Shown here in pieces: positions 57,303 through 64,000 of a DNA stretch of 64,000 nucleotides. Every line of letters starts with the position of its first letter. Positions within the stretch are counted from its first letter, which is position 1. Location of the stretch: NCBI GenBank assembly GCA_001880285.1, contig CP016269.1, positions 1,002,501 through 1,066,500 on the forward strand. The letters run 5' to 3'. This stretch comes from Flavobacteriaceae bacterium UJ101. Lineage in GTDB: Bacteria; Bacteroidota; Bacteroidia; Flavobacteriales; UJ101. The notes beneath the pieces are model-generated. The model searched no databases, was not told where the DNA came from, and saw only the letters and a program-made list of their open reading frames with translations. Made by a program: the position numbers and the translations under genes.

Positions 57303-57872
57303 TTATCTTCTTCTTTTACTACTTGTTTTTTTCTTTGAACTACTACTCGTTGATTTTCCTTTTAGTTCATTAATCACTAAATTACTAATATCAAATTTAG
57401 GATTTGTGTACACCATAATCAAATCACTTGATTTATCTAATACAATACCAATACTCTTCTTCTTGGCTACTTTATTAATGGCATTCCAAATTTGGTCTTG
57501 AATTGGACGAACTAATGACTGTCTTGTTCGAATGATATCACCTGCTGTTCCAAATCGTTTTATTTTTAATTCCTGTAGCTTTTCTTTTGCTTCTTGAATT
57601 TCTTTTTGTTTTTCTTTGATTTGGTTTTCGGTAAATAAAACTTTTTGACTTTCAAATTTCATTTCCAATTGGTCTACTTTTTCTTTTTCCGCATTCAATT
57701 CTGTCTCCCATTGTTCAACCATGGTTTCAAGCTGTTTCTGGGCTTGTTGATACTTTGGCATTTGTTTTAAAATATATTGTGTATCAACATAATGAACTTT
57801 CTGGGAAAAAACGAATGATAAACCTGCAAATAACGCCAGAAATATAAATTGTATCTTCTTTGTACTAACCAT
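57303..57872 (-). CDS. OmpH/Skp-family periplasmic chaperone (first copy)
   Basis: This 189-residue exported protein has a signal peptide ending FVFSQ. KVHYVDTQYILKQMPKYQQAQ opens the mature part, a long Glu/Lys coiled coil follows, and IGIVLDKSSDLIMVYTNPKFD ends the fold. A Ser/Lys/Arg-rich tail (SSSSKKKTSSKRRR) of about 18 residues extends beyond the usual Skp end. It lies 22 bases after bamA and 29 before a second ompH. The two paralogues differ in length and tail and may hold different clients (inference). Confidence 0.9.
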   Translation of the reverse strand: MVSTKKIQFIFLALFAGLSFVFSQKVHYVDTQYILKQMPKYQQAQKQLETMVEQWETELNAEKEKVDQLEMKFESQKVLFTENQIKEKQKEIQEAKEKLQELKIKRFGTAGDIIRTRQSLVRPIQDQIWNAINKVAKKKSIGIVLDKSSDLIMVYTNPKFDISNLVINELKGKSTSSSSKKKTSSKRRR

Positions 57873-57894
57873 AATACTAATATTGTGCCAAATG

Positions 57895-60462
57895 TTAAAA
57901 CTGTTGTCCTAAAATAAAATGTGTTACCCAACCTGAAGCTTCGTTTTGATCTGGATAAGGATCCATTCCATATCCAAAATCAAGACCTAATAGACCAAAG
58001 GCAGGCATAAATACTCTCAATCCTACACCCATTGAACGTTTTAGTTCAAATGGTTGAAACTTTTCTTTATCATCCCAAACGTTACCAGCTTCAAAAAATC
58101 CTAAAGCATATATTTTTGCAGCTTGTCCCATCGAAATTGGGTAACGAAGTTCCGAAATAAATTTATTATATACAACTCCTCCTCCAACTGGTGTTATATC
58201 ATCTGCTGATCCACCATTATTGGAAGCATCCTCATAACCTCTTAAAGGGATTTGTTCTCTACCATCAAAATTGTTTCCTAATAGACCTGTACCTCCCATA
58301 TAAAAACGCTCAAATTGAGAAATACCTATATCTTTATCATATGCACCAAGGAATCCGAATTCACCTCCTAAACGTAAAACCAATTTTCCTGCTACTTGTT
58401 TATAGAAATCCGTTTTAAATTTAATTTTATAATATTCTAACCATTTGTATTTATCTGCTTCTTCAATTCCTGCTATATATTGATCTGCTGTGGCAGAATT
58501 AGGTGCATTAGGAAATTGTTCTTCACGAATTCTTGTTTCTTCTTCTGCAGATAATTTATACCAATCCTTTTCTTTAAACATTGAGAAAGGAGGTGTAAAA
58601 CTAGCTGAGATATTAATATCAGAACCATTCGTAGGAAATATAGGGTCTGGACCTGCTGAAAAACGTCCAAAACTAATATTATAGTTAATATTGTTTGATG
58701 TACCTTCTGTAAAGTTAAAAACAGAACCTAAATCATAATTATTTAAATCATATCGCTTATAACCAATAGAGTGAGATAATCTAAAATAGCTGTCAGGCCA
58801 ATTTAAAGTGTGATTTAAACCTAATGTTGCTCCTGTAATTTTCACATCTCCATTAGTTACATTGTTTTCATAGATCGAGTGATAAATACTAGCTGTTAAA
58901 GCAGTAGGTCTCTTTCCAAAAATCCAAGGTTCTGTAAAAGATAAACTATATGTTTGATAACCACTACCTGCACTTGCTCTTAAAGATACCTGTTGTCCAT
59001 CTCCTTGTGGAAATGGTTTCCAAGCTTCACCATTAAACAGGTTACGCAATGAGAAGTTATTCAATGTTAATCCCAATGTTCCAATGAAACGTCCTCCTCC
59101 GTATCCTCCTTGTAATTCTATTTGAGAAGCTCCTTGTTCTGCTAATTTCCAGTTAACATCAACCGTGTTATCTTGTGGATTGGGTTGCACATCAGGTTCT
59201 ATTTGTTGTGGATCAAAATAACCTAATTGTCCTAAACGATAATACCCTTGTTTTAAACCTGATTTAGAAAACTTTTCTCCTGGTTTTGTAGGAATATTTC
59301 GTGCTACGACTCGGTCAAACGTTGTCGTATTCCCTTCAAAGGTAATTCGTTTATAAAATGCTTGTTCTCCTTCATTGATTCGAACTTCTAAATCAATAGA
59401 GTCTCCTACAACATTTACTTCGTAAGGTGTAATTCTGGAGAAAATATAACCATCATCATAATATAACGTGGAAATATCTTGTTCTTTAGGGTCACCTGAG
59501 ATTTTATTTTGGAATCCTACAGCATCATAAGGATCTCCAGGTAAATATCCTACTAACTTTTTAAGTCCTTCTGTTGAGAATTTTGTATTTCCAACAAAGT
59601 CTATATTTCGAATATAATAACGTTTTCCCTCTGATACACCAACTTTAATGTCAACTGATTTCTCATCATGATTATAAACAGTATCAAATGTTAAATTAGC
59701 ATCACGAAAACCAAATGATCGGTAAAAATCTACCAAGTTTTTTTTATCAGTTTCGAATTGTTCTGGGTTGAATTTATGACTTTGTAAAAGGTTTAAATTT
59801 TTACGTTTGGTTTTCTTAAATCCTTTTTTACGTAATTGAGCATCGCGAAATTCTTCATTCCCTTCAAAAATGATATCGTGGATTTTAATTTTATTTCCTT
59901 TGTTAACATCAATCGTTAATTTTACACGATTGGCAGAATCAGGCTCAGATAAAGAAGTTTTTGCATTAGCATAAAGAAAACCTTTGTCTTTATATTGTTT
60001 TTCAATTTTACTTCGAGTAGAACTCAATAGATGCTCTGTAACACGTTCACCTGTTTTTAAATCATTTTCTTTTATGATTTCTTCTACTTTATTTTTCTTT
60101 ACACCTTTAACCTCTACATCCGATAATGTTGGCAAGCCTTCTAATTGTAATCGAAGGGTTATTTGGTCTCCTTCTATTTTGTCTACATAAACTTCAACAT
60201 CATTAAAAAGACCTGTATCCATTAATCTTTTGATAGCAAAAGAAACATCATTGCCTGGAATGGTAATTTCATCACCTACCTTAAGTTTTGTAAAACTCAT
60301 GATAGCTCCTTTTTTATACTTAGTGTAACCTGTAACTTTTAAATCAGTTAATTTATAAGTTTTTCGCTCTTCTTGTATTTGTTGTGAAAACACAAAAACT
60401 GAAAAAATGGAATAAATAAAGGTTAGATATATTTTTTTCATATTACTTTTAGTCATCATCAT
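57895..60462 (-). CDS. bamA: Outer-membrane assembly factor BamA
   Basis: This 855-residue outer-membrane protein is the core of the barrel-insertion machine. After the signal peptide, five POTRA-like units fill residues about 30-430 (TDLKVTGYTKYKKGAI; VEVKGVKKNKVEEIIKENDLKTG; IIFEGNEEFRD; IDFVGNTKFSTEGL; ITFEGNTTTFDRV). The Omp85 barrel follows, with the terminal strand WVTHFILGQQF. The start is uncertain: ATGs occur at 60462, 60459, 60456 and 60441. The last (MKKIYLTFIY) gives the most typical signal peptide. It lies five bases after uppS and before two ompH genes. Confidence 0.94.
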   Translation of the reverse strand: MMMTKSNMKKIYLTFIYSIFSVFVFSQQIQEERKTYKLTDLKVTGYTKYKKGAIMSFTKLKVGDEITIPGNDVSFAIKRLMDTGLFNDVEVYVDKIEGDQITLRLQLEGLPTLSDVEVKGVKKNKVEEIIKENDLKTGERVTEHLLSSTRSKIEKQYKDKGFLYANAKTSLSEPDSANRVKLTIDVNKGNKIKIHDIIFEGNEEFRDAQLRKKGFKKTKRKNLNLLQSHKFNPEQFETDKKNLVDFYRSFGFRDANLTFDTVYNHDEKSVDIKVGVSEGKRYYIRNIDFVGNTKFSTEGLKKLVGYLPGDPYDAVGFQNKISGDPKEQDISTLYYDDGYIFSRITPYEVNVVGDSIDLEVRINEGEQAFYKRITFEGNTTTFDRVVARNIPTKPGEKFSKSGLKQGYYRLGQLGYFDPQQIEPDVQPNPQDNTVDVNWKLAEQGASQIELQGGYGGGRFIGTLGLTLNNFSLRNLFNGEAWKPFPQGDGQQVSLRASAGSGYQTYSLSFTEPWIFGKRPTALTASIYHSIYENNVTNGDVKITGATLGLNHTLNWPDSYFRLSHSIGYKRYDLNNYDLGSVFNFTEGTSNNINYNISFGRFSAGPDPIFPTNGSDINISASFTPPFSMFKEKDWYKLSAEEETRIREEQFPNAPNSATADQYIAGIEEADKYKWLEYYKIKFKTDFYKQVAGKLVLRLGGEFGFLGAYDKDIGISQFERFYMGGTGLLGNNFDGREQIPLRGYEDASNNGGSADDITPVGGGVVYNKFISELRYPISMGQAAKIYALGFFEAGNVWDDKEKFQPFELKRSMGVGLRVFMPAFGLLGLDFGYGMDPYPDQNEASGWVTHFILGQQF

Positions 60463-60467
60463 TTTTA

Positions 60468-61211
60468 TTACACTAATTGTTCACTTGTTTTACCATATCG
60501 TCTTTCACGATCTTGATAGTTTAAAACAGCCTCATAAAGATTTTCTCTTTGAAAATCAGGCCACAAAACATCGGTGAAATACAGTTCAGCATATGCTATT
60601 TGCCAAAGTAAAAAATTACTTATTCGTTGTTCACCACTCGTACGAATCAATAAATCAACGGGTGGTAAATTGTAAGTATATAAATTAGCTTCTAAAATTT
60701 CTTTATTGATATCTTGAATTGATAGTTTTTCATCTTTAACATCAGAAGCTATTTTTTTTACTGCTTCTAAAATCTCATCATGAGAACCATAACTCAATGC
60801 AATAGTTAAAATTGCTTTTGTATTATCCTTAGTTAGTTCTAAAGCCTCCTGTAACTCTTTTTGAACTTTAAGTGGTAGATCGTGTTTATTCCCTATAATA
60901 TTCAAACGAATATTATTTTTATTAAATTCGTCTACTTCTTTTCTTAAAGTGGAAACTAAAAGTTTCATAAGCATGTTTACCTCTTTCTTAGGTCTATTCC
61001 AATTTTCAGAAGAAAAAGCATACAAAGTAAGATATTTTACTCCTATTTGTTCACATGCCTCCATAGCATTTTTAACTGATTTAATACCATTTTTATGTCC
61101 ACTGGTTCTTAAAAGTCCACGTTTTTTTGCCCAACGTCCATTACCATCCATAATAATGGCAATATGTTGAGGTATATTATTAAAGTCTATTTTATCTAAC
61201 AATAAATTCAT
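60468..61211 (-). CDS. uppS: Isoprenyl transferase (undecaprenyl diphosphate synthase type)
   Basis: This cis-prenyltransferase makes the lipid carrier for cell-wall synthesis from isopentenyl and farnesyl diphosphate. It has 247 residues. HIAIIMDGNGRWAKKRG carries the catalytic Asp and P-loop-like region. LTLYAFSSENWNRP and the late DLLIRTSGEQRISNFLLWQ, then AYAELYFTDVLWPDF, are family signatures. It starts immediately after the DUF6089 stop and ends five bases before bamA, so all are co-transcribed. Confidence 0.95.
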   Translation of the reverse strand: MNLLLDKIDFNNIPQHIAIIMDGNGRWAKKRGLLRTSGHKNGIKSVKNAMEACEQIGVKYLTLYAFSSENWNRPKKEVNMLMKLLVSTLRKEVDEFNKNNIRLNIIGNKHDLPLKVQKELQEALELTKDNTKAILTIALSYGSHDEILEAVKKIASDVKDEKLSIQDINKEILEANLYTYNLPPVDLLIRTSGEQRISNFLLWQIAYAELYFTDVLWPDFQRENLYEAVLNYQDRERRYGKTSEQLV

Positions 61212-61979
61212 TTAATCACAATAACATGGTGGTCTTCCAAAAGTATAAGCTAAGGTTAAACCTGTGAAAACATACCAATCATTTGAGTTTGTATTTCCAA
61301 TTTTATAAGTGTCTGTTATTTGACGCTCTATAATATCAATTTCATCCTGTGATAGCGAATTATCTAATACATTTATAGCTATTTCAGGATCTCCTTTATC
61401 TAAATTATCTGTAAAAGTAGTTCTGAAACCAAGTTCAGCTCCTATAATCCAGTTATAATTAAATTTATATTTATATCCTATTCCAAAAGGTATAGTAGCA
61501 GCAAAATCATATCCTGATGTTGCGGTTGTGACCATATCTGTTCCTCCAAGATCGTTAGTTGATAAATCAATAGATAAATCTTGTTTTTTATAAGAAAAAC
61601 CTCCAATTCCTGCAAAAAGATAAGGTGTATGAGCATTTCGGTGAATTCCGTTAAAATCGAAGAAATTGAATTCAAAAATAAGAGATCCTTCCCCCACATA
61701 GTTGGTTCTAGTTAAATTTCGATCAATTTTATATTGCTCATCAGATTCTGCATCTTTCATTTTTAATTTTCCAAATGCAGCATTTAAACGTAATGAATAG
61801 CGTTCATTCAAATTTCGTTTATAAAAACCTCCTACAGCAATTTCTGTGGGTGCAATGTAAGTCTCGTTTCCTATGTCTGCAATAGCATTTGCCCCTCCTA
61901 AGAAGATTCCTACTTCATGTCGTTGAGCAAGTAAAAACGTACTGATAGCTATAGTTATGATACAAAAAAATCTCTTCAT
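61212..61979 (-). CDS. DUF6089-like outer-membrane beta-barrel protein
   Basis: This 255-residue protein has a signal peptide (KRFFCIITIAISTFLLAQ). The mature part starts RHEVGIFLGGANAIADIGN. Several barrel strands follow (YSLRLNAAFGKLKM, YLFAGIGGFSYKKQDL, YVFTGLTLAYTFG). It ends in RPPCYCD. Position directly before uppS and bamA, and the LGGANYxGDIG-like opening, fit the DUF6089 family of Bacteroidota. A role in envelope biogenesis is plausible but unproven. Confidence 0.8.
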   Translation of the reverse strand: MKRFFCIITIAISTFLLAQRHEVGIFLGGANAIADIGNETYIAPTEIAVGGFYKRNLNERYSLRLNAAFGKLKMKDAESDEQYKIDRNLTRTNYVGEGSLIFEFNFFDFNGIHRNAHTPYLFAGIGGFSYKKQDLSIDLSTNDLGGTDMVTTATSGYDFAATIPFGIGYKYKFNYNWIIGAELGFRTTFTDNLDKGDPEIAINVLDNSLSQDEIDIIERQITDTYKIGNTNSNDWYVFTGLTLAYTFGRPPCYCD

Positions 61980-62065
61980 TTTTTATATTTAATTCTATGA
62001 TTACAACTACTATAACGTAAAAAAAATAAAATAGTTGCGTTTAGAAAAATATTTTTAACGGATAC

Positions 62066-62073
62066 AAATATAA
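62066..62073 (-). promoter_or_regulatory. -7 element for the DUF6089-uppS-bamA-ompH unit
   Basis: TATATTTG on the minus strand lies 86 bases before the DUF6089 ATG in the 149-base gap behind nadK. No good -33 box is visible. Confidence 0.4.
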
Positions 62074-62128
62074 TCAATTATATATCTTATTAAACCATTT
62101 AACAAAATTTATAGACAAATAGCCATGT

Positions 62129-63016
62129 TTATGTATTGCGTTGATCAATCCCCCAGTATAATTTTTCTTTTAATGCTTGTAGATAAGAATGTTTATTAAA
62201 TTTAACAATTTTAGTTGTAAAAGATGCCTTTTTCACCTCTAATTCTACATTTACAGATAAGGAATCAATACGAGAATCTAATGTTAATAGATAATCATCT
62301 TCTCGACTATCAATTTTTAATCGAATAACATCTTTATCTGAAATAATGAAGGGGCGAACAAATAAATTATGAGGTGCTATAGGTGTAATTACAATATTAT
62401 CAGTTACCGGATCTATGATAGGACCTCCGCAACTTAAAGAATAACCTGTAGAACCTGTTGGAGTAGCAATGATTAACCCATCTGCCCAATAAGAATTTAA
62501 TTTTTCATTATTGATATACACATCCACTACAATCATAGAAGTTGTTTCTTTTCGGGTAATGGCTAACTCATTTAAAGCAAAATTGTTTTCAGGGTTTTCT
62601 TGGTTAATATAATCTACGCGAAGTAGTGATCTTTCATCTACTTCAAAATCTCCATTTAAAAGACGTTGAATACAACTTTTTGTAAAATCTTCTGTATTAA
62701 AATAGGCTAAAAAACCAAGTCTTCCCATATTAATTCCTACCAATGGAATATCATAATCTTGAATAAAAGTTTGAGCTCTTAACATTGTTCCATCTCCTCC
62801 AAATGCAAAAAACAATTGAGTATCTGATGGGAGATTACGATAATGATTAAATGTATGGAAAGAACTCTTTTCAAATCCTTCTATTTTTTGACAACTTACC
62901 AAAGTATTTTCTTCAAAATAAATAGTAGCGTCAAAATCCGAAGCCACTTTTATAATTCGATTAAAGTATTCAATGGTTTCAGAATTTATTTTATGTCCGT
63001 AAATCGCTATTTTCAT
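62129..63016 (-). CDS. nadK: NAD kinase
   Basis: This enzyme phosphorylates NAD to NADP. It has 295 residues. FAFGGDGTMLRA (about residue 70) is the GGDG motif with the catalytic Asp. NELAITRKET (about 150), then ADGLIIATPTGSTGYSLSCGGPI, is the second conserved block. The length is normal. It starts three bases after the CBS-domain gene and is followed by the DUF6089-uppS unit. Confidence 0.95.
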   Translation of the reverse strand: MKIAIYGHKINSETIEYFNRIIKVASDFDATIYFEENTLVSCQKIEGFEKSSFHTFNHYRNLPSDTQLFFAFGGDGTMLRAQTFIQDYDIPLVGINMGRLGFLAYFNTEDFTKSCIQRLLNGDFEVDERSLLRVDYINQENPENNFALNELAITRKETTSMIVVDVYINNEKLNSYWADGLIIATPTGSTGYSLSCGGPIIDPVTDNIVITPIAPHNLFVRPFIISDKDVIRLKIDSREDDYLLTLDSRIDSLSVNVELEVKKASFTTKIVKFNKHSYLQALKEKLYWGIDQRNT

Positions 63017-63019
63017 GAT

Positions 63020-63673
63020 TTATATATCTAAATAATTCATAAATTGATTATAACGATCTTGCATAAAGTCATCTTTTTCAGTTGAAGATGATTTAAAAAT
63101 CAGCAAATAATTAAAGCGTTCAAAAGTTTCAATCACAGAATCCACATTAGCATCACTTATTTTTAGAAGAATTTGAACACGATCTTCCATAAAACGATGA
63201 ATATTCATACCATAAATCCGTGTATTATTTGACTCTACTATTTTGGATATTTCACTCATTGAATAATCCTTTAAATTAGTTTCAACAATAAGTATAGCTC
63301 CAGGCTCAGAAATTGTAGGAGACTTTGACAATTCAGTTAAAACATCTTCAATAATGATATATCCTAAATATTGCTCAGTTTCAGAAACGACAGCAATAAA
63401 ATTCGCATCATATAACCGAAATAGATTAATTGCCTGAAAAATAGTTTGAGAAGGTGTTAGAGAAAATTTTTCTAATAAAGGAAGTAATTCTTTCAATGTT
63501 TTGTTTTCACTCTCTTCAAGGCATTCCTCACTTAACGCACCTTTAAAAATTCCCTTTTCAACTACCGGAACATGACTTAATTTATAATCATGTCCTAAAG
63601 TTTTAAAATCTTCCAATGATTCAGTAAAACCTAAAGGCTTAAAATCGTTATTTATTAAATTTTCTATAACCAT
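63020..63673 (-). CDS. CBS-domain protein
   Basis: This 217-residue cytoplasmic protein has two CBS-like motifs in its first 130 residues. The first has LSHVPVVEKGIFKGALSEE and the second has NFIAVVSETEQYLGYIIIEDV. The last 80 residues form an ACT-like alpha-beta region (PGAILIVETNLKDYSMSEIS, then RFMEDRVQILLKI). CBS pairs usually sense adenine nucleotides. It lies three bases before nadK, an arrangement I recall in other flavobacteria, so a link to nucleotide or NADP balance is possible (inference). It is divergent from pdxJ. Confidence 0.85.
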   Translation of the reverse strand: MVIENLINNDFKPLGFTESLEDFKTLGHDYKLSHVPVVEKGIFKGALSEECLEESENKTLKELLPLLEKFSLTPSQTIFQAINLFRLYDANFIAVVSETEQYLGYIIIEDVLTELSKSPTISEPGAILIVETNLKDYSMSEISKIVESNNTRIYGMNIHRFMEDRVQILLKISDANVDSVIETFERFNYLLIFKSSSTEKDDFMQDRYNQFMNYLDI

Positions 63674-63783
63674 ATTGAATTATTATAAGATTAACGATAG
63701 ATTTTTTTTCTTTATCTAAACAAAATCTACTTTTTAATCCTTTTCTTAATATCTCTAAATATAAAGCAAAGTTATAAATAGAT

Positions 63784-63791
63784 TATATTTG
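63784..63791 (+). promoter_or_regulatory. -7 element for pdxJ
   Basis: TATATTTG lies 44 bases before the pdxJ ATG (63836). On the opposite strand TAACTTTG (63774-63767) could serve the CBS gene. No good -33 boxes are visible. Confidence 0.4.
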
Positions 63792-63835
63792 TATGATTAT
63801 TTTTTATAAAATATTTAATTTTAAACCAAAAGATA

Positions 63836-64000
63836 ATGACTAAATTAAGTGTTAATATAAATAAAATTGCAACATTACGAAATGCAAGAGGAGGTGATTA
63901 TCCTAATGTAGTACAGGTTGCAAAAGATTGTGAAAAATTTGGAGCACAAGGAATTACAGTGCATCCAAGACCCGATGAGAGGCATATTCGTTACCAAGAC
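63836..64000 (+). CDS. pdxJ: Pyridoxine 5'-phosphate synthase, N-terminal part (runs off the window)
   Basis: This is the last step of the DXP-dependent route to vitamin B6: 3-amino-2-oxopropyl phosphate plus deoxyxylulose 5-phosphate. The 55 codons present read [20 protein letters not shown], then [20 protein letters not shown] and [14 protein letters not shown]. They match the PdxJ N-terminus, including the conserved HPRPDERHI loop. The remaining about 180 residues lie beyond the window end. Confidence 0.93.
   Translation, partial: MTKLSVNINKIATLRNARGGDYPNVVQVAKDCEKFGAQGITVHPRPDERHIRYQD

Overview
The window reads as one stretch of an AT-rich chromosome from a flavobacterium (phylum Bacteroidota, order Flavobacteriales; I cannot assign a genus from the sequence alone). 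The main pointers are: promoters of the Bacteroidota type (TAnnTTTG at -7, TTTG at -33) instead of TTGACA/TATAAT; lipoproteins and Sec signals typical of the group; a protein with an apparent type IX secretion C-terminal domain; a fused CcoN-CcoO cbb3 oxidase; the rpmB-rpmG-DUF4295-ftsY block; and the nadK-DUF6089-uppS-bamA-ompH-ompH-murI block. I see no prophage, transposase, integron or CRISPR array. The content is mostly core genome, and the more unusual signals are small and local.

Layout. 1-1205: the 5' part of a 16S rRNA gene on the minus strand, with two candidate promoters. 1206-2845 (minus): ftsY, DUF4295, L33, L28. 3053-9131: a thioredoxin-fold lipoprotein without CxxC, a small secreted protein, a GYDIA-type GHMP kinase, a shrunken methyltransferase-like protein and a phosphate transporter. 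9192-13810 (minus): a LuxE-type acyltransferase, a NdpA-type nucleoid protein, and a CodA-like amidohydrolase next to argH, which has a terminator-like hairpin in its leader. 14111-17047 (plus): a response regulator, histidine kinase, PepSY-like lipoprotein and YgiW-like OB-fold protein, with a perfect tandem 11-bp repeat in front of the last two genes. 17140-20429: ilvA, a MmcQ/YjbR protein, xerD, aroQ and a DUF2007-like gene. 20749-25857 (plus): a TolC-like protein, tsaB, a BaiN/HI0933-type flavoprotein, a 49-residue small protein, an HMG-CoA lyase-like enzyme and DUF4254.

26034-28421 (minus): an M2 peptidase lipoprotein and apt. 28566-31600 (plus): an MsbA-like ABC exporter, DUF1294 and a Ca-binding-repeat protein with a type IX sorting domain. 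31732-32797 (minus): two small envelope proteins and tRNA-Lys. 32897-33424: aroK. 33464-38677 (minus): a NatAB-like ABC exporter, MscS channel, barrel protein and an orphan sigma-54-type regulator lacking a DNA-binding domain. 38927-42483 (plus): a LOG-family protein and a large M1-peptidase-like protein that has lost its zinc ligands and is joined to an outer-membrane barrel. 42491-53305 (minus): the complete cbb3 oxidase structural and assembly set, ending in Lrp/AsnC, deoC and cysQ; a divergent Crp/Fnr regulator follows. 54141-63673 (minus): a C1q-like secreted protein, Nfu, murI, two OmpH/Skp proteins, bamA, uppS, DUF6089, nadK and a CBS protein. The first 55 codons of pdxJ end the window.

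Themes: high-affinity oxygen respiration with its regulator; outer-membrane biogenesis (BamA, Skp, UppS); isoprenoid and amino-acid metabolism; and an envelope-stress-like two-component module. Several proteins keep a recognisable fold while lacking the expected catalytic residues (the M1-like protein, the thioredoxin-like protein, the methyltransferase-like protein and perhaps the amidohydrolase). I found no clearly new multi-gene defence or mobile system. The best leads are the two-component module with its tandem operator-like repeat, the zinc-less M1-barrel protein, the shortened methyltransferase and the argH leader. Family names come from remembered motifs, not from searches.
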